Below, one piece after another: positions 24,629 through 35,093 of a stretch of DNA of 64,000 nt. The stretch lies in assembly GCA_965217625.1 (NCBI GenBank), contig OZ244557.1, forward strand, positions 1,860,001 to 1,924,000, in the 5' to 3' direction. The first letter of the stretch is position 1, and each line of letters starts with the position of its first letter. The translations under genes were made by a program, and so were the position numbers. Under the pieces are notes generated by a model. It was not told the origin of the DNA and searched no databases. It was given only the letters and a program-made list of their open reading frames with translations. This DNA is from TK10-74A sp965217625. Lineage in GTDB: Bacteria; Chloroflexota; Dehalococcoidia; Bin125.

Positions 24629-25138
24629 TCATTGGGCCCACTTGGGGATCTCAGCGTCGAAGGAGTCGTAGAAGGAGACGTACGGCTTGACGTCGAGCAC
24701 GGGCGTGCCGTTGACGACGTCGAGCCCGACGACCTTGACGACGTTCCGCGACACCCCCTCCATCGGCACGATGCTGACCCCGATGGGGTTGGGCCGGTGC
24801 GCGGTCCGGGTCGCGAAGACGCCGACCTCGGGCGAGCGCTCGTCGCCGCTGGGGTGGATGCGCAGCAGCGCGCGGCCGTCGTCCGTGACCTGGTCCAGCC
24901 AGGTGACGACGAACAGATGGCTGAAGCCGTCCAGGCCGTCGAGGGCGGGGGCGAACTCGTCGCGGAAGACGATCTCGGAGCGGACGGCGGCCCAGGTGCG
25001 GCCGCTGGTGTCGTGGATCGCGTTGCGCACGACGCCCACCGGCTCCAGGTCGCCGAGGCGCGCGGGCAGGCCGCGCAGCGCCGCATCGCGCGCGTCGCGG
25101 GCGCTGCGCAGGTGCAGTTTTTCGCGCCAGCCGACCAT
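24629..25138 (-). CDS. trmO: tRNA (adenine-N6)-methyltransferase TrmO-like
   Basis: A 169-residue beta-barrel SAM-binding protein of the TsaA/TrmO family, which methylates t6A37 of tRNA. Characteristic stretches are EPVGVVRNAIHD, LDGLDGFSHLFVVTWLDQV, ATRTAHRPNPIGVSIV and VVGLDVVNGTPVLDVKPYVSFYD split over the C-terminal half. ATG at 25138 gives a plausible N-terminal lead of about 25 residues. It is divergent from gyrB with 225 bases between. Confidence 0.85.
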   Translation of the reverse strand: MVGWREKLHLRSARDARDAALRGLPARLGDLEPVGVVRNAIHDTSGRTWAAVRSEIVFRDEFAPALDGLDGFSHLFVVTWLDQVTDDGRALLRIHPSGDERSPEVGVFATRTAHRPNPIGVSIVPMEGVSRNVVKVVGLDVVNGTPVLDVKPYVSFYDSFDAEIPKWAQ

Positions 25139-25277
25139 CGGGTTTCCCAGGCTTGCGGAGCCGCCGGCGGCGGCCCCGATCGGGCCCAGTCTCGCACGCG
25201 GGCGGGGCGCCGCCCAGCGCGCACGATGCAGTCGATGGGCCGGCCGGCGGCCGCACAGGAGGGCGTGCCGCTCTCTC

Positions 25278-25304
25278 TGGTAGCTGATACCTGGTGGCTG
25301 ATAC
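25278..25304. repeat. Direct 13-bp repeat upstream of gyrB
   Basis: TGGTAGCTGATAC and TGGTGGCTGATAC (one mismatch) one base apart, 60 bases before the gyrB start. Placement suggests an operator or promoter element. Confidence 0.5.
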
Positions 25305-25363
25305 AGTGGGGGCAGAGCCGACCGCGCTCCGGCGGGAGTGGTGGGGCTCGCCGGGACCATTGC

Positions 25364-27304
<1,941 letters not shown>

Positions 27305-27341
27305 GCGCCGGCGACCGCCGGGCCGCCGCCCAGGAGTTGCG

Positions 27342-27773
27342 ATGCCGGCGCTGTTCGTGGAGACCGACCCGGCGACGGCCGGCGCGCCCCGCTTCTCGAC
27401 CGACCCCCGGCCGCTGCTGGCGCTGATCTCGTTCGGCGTGGCGGAGCCGTTCGGCACGCAGCACCCGCTGACGGAGGTGATCCGCGGGCTCAAGCGCGGG
27501 CACGGCATCGACGTGGGGCCGCTGCTCACCTTCTACGACCGCGATGTCGAGGACGCGGAGGACGCGGCCAAGCTCGACGCCGCCTGGCAGCCGGCGGCGG
27601 CCCTGCGCGACTGCGTGGCGGCGGCGCGGGCGGCGATCGCCGCGGACGTGGCGCTGGCCGAACTCGCGGCGGGGGAGCCGGATCTACCGGCACTGCTGGC
27701 CGAACTCGAGGCGATGGCGGCCGCCGCGGGCGGGGGCCGCATCCGCATCTCGTTCCGCCTCGACGACGGCTGA
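27342..27773 (+). CDS. Conserved hypothetical protein
   Basis: A 143-residue soluble protein I do not recognise. The first half is mixed (FSTDPRPLLALISFGVAEP, LTEVIRGLKRGHGIDVGPLLTFYD), and the second half is an Ala-rich helical stretch ending GGRIRISFRLDDG. It begins 37 bases after gyrB with a GGAG site before the ATG, so it is likely cotranscribed with gyrB. Confidence 0.6.
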   Translation: MPALFVETDPATAGAPRFSTDPRPLLALISFGVAEPFGTQHPLTEVIRGLKRGHGIDVGPLLTFYDRDVEDAEDAAKLDAAWQPAAALRDCVAAARAAIAADVALAELAAGEPDLPALLAELEAMAAAAGGGRIRISFRLDDG

Positions 27774-27806
27774 GCCGTCGCCGATGGCCTGGCTAGGCTT
27801 GCTCCC

Positions 27807-28499
27807 GTGACACACTCATCGCCGCCGCGCCGCCCGGCCACGCCCGCCCGTCTGCGCGACGGCGTGCCCGCGTCGCTGCGCCGCTGGTGGTCGGGCCAGC
27901 CGCGGCTGCTGCTGCAGGACACCGGCGCGTACCTGCTGCCCGCGCTGCTGCCGCTGCGCCCCGAAGACCGCGTGCTGGTGCTCGACGACGCCGCGCTGGC
28001 CGACGCCCTGGCGGAGCGCGGGCATCTGTCGGCGCGGCCGCTGGTGCTGGACACGCGCGCGGGCCCCGGGCAGGGGCCGCGGGTCAGCCCGGCCGCGCTG
28101 CCCGTCGCCGACGCGGCGTTCACGGTGATCGTCGCGGGGCACCGCCTGCGGGCCTGGGACGACGAGACGCTGCTGGCCTTCCTGCGCGAGTGCTGGCGGG
28201 CGCTGACGCACAACGGCATCGTCGTGCTGTGGGAGGTGGCGCCGTCGCGCTCGGCGCGGGTGAACGCGATCTGGCGCCGGCTGCTGCCCGAGCGGTCGCC
28301 GCGGCTGCGTCGCTTCGGGGAGGTCGGCGCCTGCGGTCGCGAGGCGGGCTTCGCCTGGATCCAGACGCTGTCCCTGCGGCCCTTCCTCTGGCCGCCGGGG
28401 CCACGCCTGGCGGTGCTGATGCGCAAGGAGCACTACACCCCGGAGACCGTCCACCTCGCGCCCGGCGAGACGCCGCCTCAGGCGTCCGGCCCGGCGTAG
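27807..28499 (+). CDS. Class I methyltransferase-like protein
   Basis: A 230-residue protein resembling SAM-dependent methyltransferases in its later motifs: LPVADAAFTVIVAGHRLRAW (motif II/III region) and FLRECWRALTHNGIVVLWE (motif after strand 5). The glycine-rich SAM loop expected near residue 50 reads VLVLDDAALADALAERG and is not canonical, so activity is doubtful. GTG start at 27807. The last codons fall inside a 42-bp repeat shared with the 3' end of nadD. Confidence 0.6.
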   Translation: MTHSSPPRRPATPARLRDGVPASLRRWWSGQPRLLLQDTGAYLLPALLPLRPEDRVLVLDDAALADALAERGHLSARPLVLDTRAGPGQGPRVSPAALPVADAAFTVIVAGHRLRAWDDETLLAFLRECWRALTHNGIVVLWEVAPSRSARVNAIWRRLLPERSPRLRRFGEVGACGREAGFAWIQTLSLRPFLWPPGPRLAVLMRKEHYTPETVHLAPGETPPQASGPA

Positions 28500-28512
28500 A
28501 GCCCGCGACGGC
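28471..28512. repeat. 42-bp direct repeat, left copy
   Basis: Matches 28785-28826 at 40 of 42 bases. The right copy is the 3' end of nadD. Read on the minus strand this copy also gives RRGLYAGPDA and a stop, like nadD RRGLYDGPDA. Confidence 0.85.
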
Positions 28513-28552
28513 TGGAGCGGCGTCGCTGAGCGGGAGTAAGATCGAGCGCACC

Positions 28553-28813
28553 ATGAACGTGCTCTATGACGCCACCGTCGACGCGCTCTACGTCTCGTTC
28601 CGGCGCCGCGCGGACGGCGATGTCGCGCGCACCGCGCACCTCGACGCGCGCCGCCTCATTGACTACGACGCGGACGGCCATCCCCTCGGCGCCGAGTTCC
28701 TCGACGCCTCCGCGGGCATCGACCTCGACGGGGTCCCGGAAGCCGCGACGGTCCACGCCACGCTGCGCCGCATTCCCCACGGCGCGCCGCCTCAGGCGTC
28801 TGGCCCGTCGTAG
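28553..28813 (+). CDS. DUF2283 family protein
   Basis: An 86-residue protein with the DUF2283 pattern: YDATVDALYVSFRRR, TAHLDARRLIDYDADGHPLG, AEFLDASAGIDLDGVPEA. Such small proteins often accompany toxin-antitoxin modules or occur singly; function is unknown. The gene lies between two near-identical 42-bp repeats and its last nine codons are inside the right copy, overlapping nadD by 22 bases tail to tail. This suggests it arrived by, or was copied in, a duplication of the nadD 3' end. Confidence 0.78.
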   Translation: MNVLYDATVDALYVSFRRRADGDVARTAHLDARRLIDYDADGHPLGAEFLDASAGIDLDGVPEAATVHATLRRIPHGAPPQASGPS

Positions 28814-28826
28814 AGCCCGCGACGGC
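28785..28826. repeat. 42-bp direct repeat, right copy (nadD 3' end)
   Basis: Partner of 28471-28512, two mismatches, 314 bases apart. It encodes the C-terminus of NadD on the minus strand and of the DUF2283 protein on the plus strand. Confidence 0.85.
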
Positions 28827-29421
28827 GGGCGTACTCCACGACGGCGGGAGCGGCATCGGCGCCGACGGGCTCGCCCGCGGCGATGCGGCGTCGCAGGGCG
28901 GTGGCGCTGAGCGGATCGGCGGCGAGCGTCAGCCAATCAACGCGCGCGGCCAGGCCGGGCAGGATCGCGTCGAGCGACGCCGGATCGACCGTCGCGCCGG
29001 GCCGCGCCACGACCGCCAGCCGGGCCAACTCGACGAACCGCTCCGGCGCGTGCCAGTTGGGCAGATCGAGCACGGCGTCGGCGCCGAGGATGAACCAGAG
29101 CGGGGGCGCGTCCTGGGCCCGCAGCGCCGCCAGCGTGTCGAGCGTGTAGGTGGGGCCGCCGCGGCGCAGCTCCATGTCCGAGCAGGCGAAGCCGGGCTCG
29201 GCCGCGACGGCGAGGCGCGCCATCGCCAGGCGGTCGGCGGCGGGGCTGACGCGGGCCTCCGCCTTGCGCCAGGGGTCGCCGGCGGGGACGAACAGCACGC
29301 GCGTCAGCCGCAGTTGGTCCATGGCCGCGCGGGCCATCGCGAGGTGCATCCGGTGCGGCGGGTCGAAGGTGCCGCCGAGGACGCCCCAGCGCGCCGTCGC
29401 GTCGCCCGCTAGGCCTCCCAT
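28792..29421 (-). CDS. nadD: Nicotinate-nucleotide adenylyltransferase
   Basis: A 209-residue nucleotidyltransferase making deamido-NAD from nicotinate mononucleotide and ATP. GVLGGTFDPPHRMHLAMA (first nucleotide motif), FVPAGDPWRKAEARVSP, FILGADAVLDLPNWH and the late LSATALRRRI motif (usual ISSTxIR) are present. It starts inside the end of obg (13-base overlap), the common obg-nadD order. Its 3' end is the source of the 42-bp duplication. Confidence 0.93.
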   Translation of the reverse strand: MGGLAGDATARWGVLGGTFDPPHRMHLAMARAAMDQLRLTRVLFVPAGDPWRKAEARVSPAADRLAMARLAVAAEPGFACSDMELRRGGPTYTLDTLAALRAQDAPPLWFILGADAVLDLPNWHAPERFVELARLAVVARPGATVDPASLDAILPGLAARVDWLTLAADPLSATALRRRIAAGEPVGADAAPAVVEYARRRGLYDGPDA

Positions 29422-30692
29422 GTCCACGTCGCCTCTCCGATGCGGACGCGGTCGCCCGGCCGCATCCCGGCCCGGCGCAGCGCCCCGCGCACGCCGCGAC
29501 GGTCGAGCCAGCGATAGACCTCGTCCATCGCGGCCTCGTCGTCCGTGTCCATCATCTCGATGAAGGTCTCCACTTGGCCGCCGCGCACGCGGTAGGACGT
29601 CCCATCGCGCTCGACGTTGAAGCGGCGCCGGTCGGGCCGGGGGGTGATGATCACGGGGCCCCGCGGTCGCTCGGCGGCGCGGGCCTGCTCGTCGCGGCGC
29701 AACTCCGCCAGCCGTTCCCAGGCGCGCGCCACGAGGGCCTCCGTGCCCTCCCCGGTCGCCGCGGAGATCGGCAGCGACTCGGCGCCGCGCTCTCGCAGTC
29801 GCGCCTGCAGCGCCGGCAGGGCCTGCTGGGCCTCGGCCGTGTCGATCTTGTTCAGCACGACGATCTGCGGGCGCGCCGCCAGGGCTGCGTCGTAGGCGCC
29901 CAGCTCCGCGTTGATCGTCTCCCAGGCGGCGACCGGGTCGGGCCCGGCGGCGTCCAGCATGTGCACCAGCAGCCGCGTGCGGGCGGTGTGGCGCAAGAAG
30001 TCGTGGCCGAGGCCGGCACCGTCCGCCGCCCCCTCGATGAGGCCCGGCAGGTCCGCGACGAGGAACTCCTCCCAGCCCACCGAGACGACGCCAAGGTGCG
30101 GCTCCAGCGTCGTGAAGGGGTAGGCGGCGACCCGCGGGCGGGCGGCGCTGAGCCGGCCCAGCAACGTCGATTTGCCCGCGTTCGGCAGCCCCACGAGGCC
30201 CGCGTCGGCGATCAGGCGCAGCTCCAGGCGCAGACGGCGGTGGCGTCCGGGCTGCCCGCGCTGGGCGACGCGCGGCGCGCGGTTCGTGGAGCTGCGGAAG
30301 AACGTGTTGCCGTGGCCGCCGCGGCCGCCGCGCGCGATCAGGATGCCCTGGCCGTCGTTCGTCAGGTCCGCCAACTGCTCGATCGGCTGGCCGTCCCCGC
30401 CGACGCCACACGCGATCGTGCCCACCGGGACCTCCAGCATGAGGTCGGCGCCGTCGCGACCGCGGCGCTTGTTCACGCCGCCGGGCTGGCCGGCGTCGGC
30501 GCGGAACGTCGCCGCGCGGCGGTAGCGGCGCAGCGTGTTGATCTGCGCGTTGGCGATCAGGATCACGTGCCCGCCGCGCCCACCTCGGCCGCCGTCAGGC
30601 CCGCCCTCAGGGATGAATTTCTCGCGGTGGAACGAAACGGCCCCATTGCCGCCATCCCCCGCCACGATTTCGATCAGTGCCTGGTCGATCAT
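29409..30692 (-). CDS. obg: Ribosome-associated GTPase Obg/CgtA
   Basis: A 427-residue GTPase for large-subunit assembly. Residues about 1-158 form the glycine-rich Obg fold (GGRGGRGGHVILIA, GGRGGHGNTFF). The G domain follows with VGLPNAGKSTLLG, DLPGLIEGA, NKIDTAEAQ and SAATGEG, and an OCT domain spans about 345-427 (FNVERDGTSYRVRGG). The order and length are normal. ATG at 30692 starts MIDQALIEIVAGDGG. Obg and nadD overlap, indicating coupling. The noncoding DNA upstream is the candidate replication origin. Confidence 0.95.
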   Translation of the reverse strand: MIDQALIEIVAGDGGNGAVSFHREKFIPEGGPDGGRGGRGGHVILIANAQINTLRRYRRAATFRADAGQPGGVNKRRGRDGADLMLEVPVGTIACGVGGDGQPIEQLADLTNDGQGILIARGGRGGHGNTFFRSSTNRAPRVAQRGQPGRHRRLRLELRLIADAGLVGLPNAGKSTLLGRLSAARPRVAAYPFTTLEPHLGVVSVGWEEFLVADLPGLIEGAADGAGLGHDFLRHTARTRLLVHMLDAAGPDPVAAWETINAELGAYDAALAARPQIVVLNKIDTAEAQQALPALQARLRERGAESLPISAATGEGTEALVARAWERLAELRRDEQARAAERPRGPVIITPRPDRRRFNVERDGTSYRVRGGQVETFIEMMDTDDEAAMDEVYRWLDRRGVRGALRRAGMRPGDRVRIGEATWTWEA

Positions 30693-31000
30693 GCCGGCAG
30701 TATATGGAGCCCGGGGGCGCATACCGATTCCAGGTATTGTCCACGGCCTCTCCGAGCGAAAGAACAGCAGTCGTTGATCTTTAGATCTGTCGAAGTCGGC
30801 GTCGTAGGGCGGTGGACTGTGCGGAGAGTGGGGACAGCGGCTGAAGACCCGATGCGCGACGGTCGCCGGCTGTGCACTGCCCGGCGTGGACCGGACGCGC
30901 GCACCTGGGGAGGGCCGTGGATGAAGAGCGGGGCCAGCGCGACGGGGAGAGCCGTGCGTGCAGTCGCGGCTGCGCACGTGGACCGATCGGGGAGGCGGCG
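30693..31000. other. Candidate oriC region between obg and dnaA
   Basis: 308 bases without a gene. It contains TTGTCCACG (30737-30745), one base from the high-GC DnaA box TTGTCCACA, and on the other strand CGTGGACCG (30885, 30977), CGTGGATGA (30916) and GGTGGACTG (30811). An AT-richer patch with the palindrome GATCTTTAGATC (30776-30787) could be the unwinding element. Gene direction changes around here. Confidence 0.45.
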
Positions 31001-32404
31001 TCAGCGGGCGGCGATGGTGGAGCGGATCTCCGTCAGGTCGCGGCGCACGTCGGCGTCCGTCTCGAGCAGCTTGTCGATGCGGCGGAAGCCGTGCAGGACG
31101 GTCGTGTGGTCGCGGCCGCCGAGGATGCGCCCGATCTGGGCGTAGGACTGCTGGGCGATGTCGCGCAGGAGGTACATGGCCAGGTGGCGCGCGTAGGCGA
31201 CCTGCTTCTCGCGGCGCTTGCTGGTCAGCGCCTCGACGGGGATGTTCATGACCTGGGCCACGGCGTCGAGGATGACCGACGGCATGGGCACCGCCGTGCG
31301 CGGCGTGGTGGTGATGGCGTTGAGCGCCTCGGCGGCGAGCTCCCGCGTGATCGGCTGGCGCTGCAGGCGGGCGAGCGCCGCGATGCGATTCAGCGCCCCT
31401 TCGAGCTGGCGGATGTTGTCCTGCACGCGGTGGGCGATCAGCAGCAGCACCTCTTCCGGGGGCTGCAGCCCGTCGCGCGCCGCCTTGGAGCGCAGGATCG
31501 CGAGGCGCGTCTCGACGTCGGGCGGGGCGATGTCGACGATCAGCCCCCACTCGAAGCGGGAGCGCAGGCGCTCCTCGAGCAGCGAGAGCAGCTTGGGCGA
31601 GACATCGCTGTTGATCACGATCTGCTTGTTGCGGGTGTAGAGCGCGTCGAAGGTGTGGAAGAACTCCTCCTGCGTCTGCTCGCCGCGGCTGATGAACTGG
31701 ATGTCGTCGACCAGGAGGATGTCGACGTTGCGGTACTTCTCGCGGAACTGCTCCATCGAGTGTTCGCGCAGGGCGGTGACGAATTCGTTGGTGTAGTTCT
31801 CGGCGCTGACGTAGATCGTGCGCAGCTTGGGCCCGGTGACGCGCGCGATGGCCTGCAGCAGATGGGTCTTGCCGAGGCCGACGCCTCCGTAGATGAACAG
31901 CGGGTTGTAGGTCTGGCTGGGCAGCTCGGCGACGGCGATGGCGGCCGCATGCGCGAGCCGGTTGCTGCGCCCCACGACGAACGTGTCGAACGTGTAGTGC
32001 TTGGCCAGCACGGGGCGGGAGTGCGGGGTCGCGCCGCGCTGCCCGGGCGACATCGCCTCGGCGGGCGCGTCGGCCTCGGTGGCGCGGTGCACGACCAGCT
32101 CGAACTTCAGGCGCCGCCCGACGACGCTGGTCAGCGCCTCCGAGATGGCCGGGTAGTACTGCGCCGTCAGGGCCTCGCGGGCGAAGTCCGAGGAGACGCC
32201 GATGCGCAGCACGCCGCCCTGCATGCCCATGGCGTGGGTGGGGGCGAACCAGGTGTCGAAGGAGGGGCCGGGGACGACGCGGCGCATCCGGTCGAGGACA
32301 CGGCGCCAGATCTCGCTGGGCGCGGGCGCAGGACTTGGGCGTTGCGCAGCGCGGTCAGACGCGTCGCCGGGGGCAGCCACCATGTCGGCGCGCAATCCTG
32401 TCAT
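31001..32404 (-). CDS. dnaA: Chromosomal replication initiator DnaA
   Basis: A 467-residue initiator. Domain I (IWRRVLDRMRRVVPGPSFDTW), a variable linker, the AAA+ core with FIYGGVGLGKTHLLQAIA (Walker A) and ILLVDDIQFIS (Walker B), and domain IV with AQIGRILGGRDHTTVLHG (DnaA-box helix-turn-helix) are all intact. The ATG at 32404 gives MTGLRADMVAAPG; a later ATG is possible. dnaN and recF do not follow it. gyrB, obg and coaX are near, a typical origin-proximal setting. Confidence 0.96.
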   Translation of the reverse strand: MTGLRADMVAAPGDASDRAAQRPSPAPAPSEIWRRVLDRMRRVVPGPSFDTWFAPTHAMGMQGGVLRIGVSSDFAREALTAQYYPAISEALTSVVGRRLKFELVVHRATEADAPAEAMSPGQRGATPHSRPVLAKHYTFDTFVVGRSNRLAHAAAIAVAELPSQTYNPLFIYGGVGLGKTHLLQAIARVTGPKLRTIYVSAENYTNEFVTALREHSMEQFREKYRNVDILLVDDIQFISRGEQTQEEFFHTFDALYTRNKQIVINSDVSPKLLSLLEERLRSRFEWGLIVDIAPPDVETRLAILRSKAARDGLQPPEEVLLLIAHRVQDNIRQLEGALNRIAALARLQRQPITRELAAEALNAITTTPRTAVPMPSVILDAVAQVMNIPVEALTSKRREKQVAYARHLAMYLLRDIAQQSYAQIGRILGGRDHTTVLHGFRRIDKLLETDADVRRDLTEIRSTIAAR

Positions 32405-32723
32405 CGCTGCCCCCGCACATCTCGACGCCTGCAGGCCCGCCCGCGGCAGCGGGTGAGTGGAGGCGCGCGATCCGTTCGGGGGTCCGTTTCTATCTGGACC
32501 GAGGGGGTCCGCCCGGAGTCTACGTCCGCCCTCGCGCGGGTGACAACCCATCCCCGATCGAGCCCGCGATGACGGGGGTTTCGCGTGGACGGCGATCGCG
32601 GGCGGACGCACGGATCGTCCTACATGCGCCGCCCGGCGGCGCACACACGCCGCGCGGTCCGCGTTGTAGCCTGCGTGCTGCACGCCCTGGGGCCGCCCGG
32701 GGCGCGCTGGATGGGGCGCCCTC
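32405..32723. other. Divergent spacer between dnaA and coaX
   Basis: 319 bases with no convincing gene. It must hold the dnaA and coaX promoters; I see no strong -35/-10 pair. One CGTGGACGG word (32584-32592) resembles the DnaA-box-like words on the other side of dnaA. Confidence 0.5.
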
Positions 32724-33503
32724 GTGACGCTGCTGGCCGTCGACATCGGCAATACGACGATCCAGGCGGGGATCTTCGACGACGGTGCGCTGGGACCTTC
32801 CTGGCGCCTGGCGACGGACCACGACCGGCTGTCGGACGAGTACGGCATCCTGCTGTCCTCGCTGCTGCGATCGATGGATGTCGACCCCGAGAAGGTGGAC
32901 GGGGCCGTCGTCTCCTGCGTCGTGCCCATCCTGCTGCCCGTCTTCCAGGCGGTCTGCCGCCGCTTCTTCGACGTCGAGCCGGTCGTCGTGGGGAGCACGA
33001 TCCGCACCGGCATGCGCATCCGCTACGAGCACCCGAACGAGGTGGGCGCGGACCGCATCGTGGATGCGATCGCGGCGCGGGAGCGGCACGGGCCGCCGCC
33101 GCTGATCATCGTCGACTTCGGGACGGCCACCGTGTTCGACGCGATCGACGCAAACGGCGACTACCTGGGCGGCGCGATCGCGCCGGGCGTGGGCATCGCC
33201 GCGGAGGCGCTGTTCTCCCGCGCCTCGCGGCTGGCGCGCGTGGAATTGGAACGTCCCGCCCAGGCCATCGGCCGCACGACCACGGAGTCGATCCAGGCGG
33301 GCATCCTGTTCGGCTACGTGGGGCTGGTCGAGGGCATCATCGCGCGCTTCAAGGCCGAGCTGGGCGGCGGGCGGGTCGTGGGCACGGGCGGCTGGGCCGA
33401 CCGCATCGCGCGGGAGACGCGCGCCGTCGACGTGGTCGACCAGGACCTCAGCCTGTGGGGGCTGCTGCGCGTCTATCAGCTGAACGCCGAGGGGACGCCG
33501 TGA
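32724..33503 (+). CDS. coaX: Type III pantothenate kinase
   Basis: A 259-residue ASKHA-fold kinase that phosphorylates pantothenate in the first step of coenzyme A synthesis. The phosphate loop LLAVDIGNTTIQAGIF, GADRIVDAIAA, DFGTATVFDAI and GAIAPGVGIAAEALF are all typical. GTG start at 32724. Its stop overlaps the GTG of coaBC (GTGA), so the two steps are translationally coupled. It is divergent from dnaA. Confidence 0.93.
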   Translation: MTLLAVDIGNTTIQAGIFDDGALGPSWRLATDHDRLSDEYGILLSSLLRSMDVDPEKVDGAVVSCVVPILLPVFQAVCRRFFDVEPVVVGSTIRTGMRIRYEHPNEVGADRIVDAIAARERHGPPPLIIVDFGTATVFDAIDANGDYLGGAIAPGVGIAAEALFSRASRLARVELERPAQAIGRTTTESIQAGILFGYVGLVEGIIARFKAELGGGRVVGTGGWADRIARETRAVDVVDQDLSLWGLLRVYQLNAEGTP

Positions 33504-34744
33504 GCGGCGCCCCGGGCGACGACGCGGTCCCGCCGCCCCGGCCGCTGGCCGGCCGCCGCATCGTGCTGGGGGTGACCGGGTCGATCGCCGCCTACCGGGC
33601 CTTCGAGATCGCGCGGCGGTTGCAGGAGGCGGGCGCGACGGTGGACGTAGCGCTGACGCCCAACGCCAGCCGCTTCGCGCCGGGCTTCACGTTTCGCAAC
33701 CTGGTGGGCGGCGTCGTCGGCGACGACCTCTGGACGACCGCCGAGGAGCCGGAGCTGCACGTGGCGCTGGGGCGGCGGGCGGACGCGCTGGTCATCGCAC
33801 CGGCGAGCGCCACCACGATCGCGAAGCTGGCGCAGGGCATCGGCGACAACCTGCCGACGCTGACCGCCCTCGCGACGACGGCCCCGGTCGCGGTCGCGCC
33901 GGCGATGGACAGCGCCATGTTCGCGCACCCGGCCGTGCAGGCGAACCTGGAGACGCTGAAGGCGCGCGGCGTGATGATCGTGGGGCCCGAGCGGGGGCGG
34001 CTGGCCAGCGGGCACGTGGGTCTGGGGCGGCTGTCGGAGCCGGCCGACGTGGTGGGCGCGACGCGGGCTCTGCTGGGTCGGCACGACGGCGCCCTGCGCG
34101 GCCGGCACGTGCTGGTCACGGCGGGCGGCACGCGCGAGGCGATCGATCCCGTGCGCTACGTGGGCAATCGATCGAGCGGGCGCATGGGCTTCGCGCTGGC
34201 CGAGGCGGCGCGCGACCGCGGGGCGGCGGTGACGCTGGTCAGCACGCAGCCGCCCCCGCCGGGGCTCTACGGCGTGATGCTGGAGCGCGTCGAGAGCGCC
34301 GAGGAGATGCGCGCGGCCGTCGCGCGGCGGCGCGAGGGGATCGACGCCCTGATCATGGCCGCCGCCGTCGCGGACTACCGGCCGGCCAGCGTGGCGGCGG
34401 AGAAGATCAAGAAGGCGGGCGGCGGCGCTCCGACGCTGGAACTGGAGCAGACGACGGACATCGTGGCCGAGGCGTCGGGGCGGTTCGTCAAGGCGGGCTT
34501 CGCGGCGGAGACCGAGGATCTGCTGGCCAACGCCGCGAACAAGCTGACCGCCAAGGGCCTGGACCTGATCGTCGCGAACGACGTCGGGGCGGACGGGTCC
34601 GGCTTCGGCAGCGAGACGAACCAGGTCACGCTGCTCGCGCCCGGCGCCGAGCCGGTGGCGCTGCCGCTGCTGCACAAGTACGACGTGGCCTGCGCGGTCC
34701 TCGACCGCGTCGCGGCCTGCATCGAGGCGCGCGAGCCCCAGTGA
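33500..34744 (+). CDS. coaBC: Phosphopantothenoylcysteine synthetase/decarboxylase
   Basis: A 414-residue bifunctional enzyme. The flavin decarboxylase half (CoaC) shows LGVTGSIAAYRAFEIARRL, the active-site His in LHVALGRRADALVIAPAS and TIAKLAQGIGDNL. The synthetase half (CoaB) shows VTAGGTREAIDPVRYVGNR, SSGRMGFALAEAA, AAAVADYRP and KIKKAGG. The PAMNxxM motif reads PAMDSAM (Asp137 for Asn), and the clamp Cys is Ser (RLASGHVGLGRL). The E. coli counterparts Asn125 and Cys158 matter for catalysis, so the decarboxylase mechanism may differ or the motif varies in this lineage. GTG start overlaps coaX. Confidence 0.93.
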   Translation: MSGAPGDDAVPPPRPLAGRRIVLGVTGSIAAYRAFEIARRLQEAGATVDVALTPNASRFAPGFTFRNLVGGVVGDDLWTTAEEPELHVALGRRADALVIAPASATTIAKLAQGIGDNLPTLTALATTAPVAVAPAMDSAMFAHPAVQANLETLKARGVMIVGPERGRLASGHVGLGRLSEPADVVGATRALLGRHDGALRGRHVLVTAGGTREAIDPVRYVGNRSSGRMGFALAEAARDRGAAVTLVSTQPPPPGLYGVMLERVESAEEMRAAVARRREGIDALIMAAAVADYRPASVAAEKIKKAGGGAPTLELEQTTDIVAEASGRFVKAGFAAETEDLLANAANKLTAKGLDLIVANDVGADGSGFGSETNQVTLLAPGAEPVALPLLHKYDVACAVLDRVAACIEAREPQ

Positions 34745-34751
34745 GCAGGCT

Positions 34752-35093
34752 CTAGTCGAGCCCCTCGGCGAGGGTTTCCTTGAGCGGCCGCTTGCCCTCG
34801 GGCAGCGAGAAGAAGTTGCAGAAGCAGGTGCCCTCGAAGTCGACCAGGCCGTTCAGCACCGGCGGGCAGACGCAGATCGTGTCGTCGTCGTTGGCGGGCT
34901 GGCAGGGGCAGTAGAACTTGCCGAACCGCAGCCGCATGTTGACGAAGTCCTCGATCGTCATCTCGGCGTTGGTCAGGACGTAGCCGCGCTCCTCGCAGAA
35001 GCGATCGGCCAGCTCGACCATCTCCTGGCGGTACTTGTCGCGCAGGCGCGCCTCTTCCTCGGGCGGCAGGTCGGTGATCTGTTCCTGTGTCAT
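34752..35093 (-). CDS. Ferredoxin-thioredoxin reductase catalytic-subunit-like protein
   Basis: A 113-residue protein with the Cys pattern of the FTR catalytic beta subunit: C62/C64 (YCPCQP), C74/C76 (CVC) and C90/C92 (CFC), plus C33. In FTR such Cys hold a 4Fe-4S cluster beside an active disulfide that reduces thioredoxin with ferredoxin electrons. The middle CPC and last CHC are altered to CVC and CFC, and no FTR alpha subunit or thioredoxin gene is adjacent, so it may be a redox protein of another kind. Its start overlaps the pepA stop (ATGA). Confidence 0.78.
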   Translation of the reverse strand: MTQEQITDLPPEEEARLRDKYRQEMVELADRFCEERGYVLTNAEMTIEDFVNMRLRFGKFYCPCQPANDDDTICVCPPVLNGLVDFEGTCFCNFFSLPEGKRPLKETLAEGLD

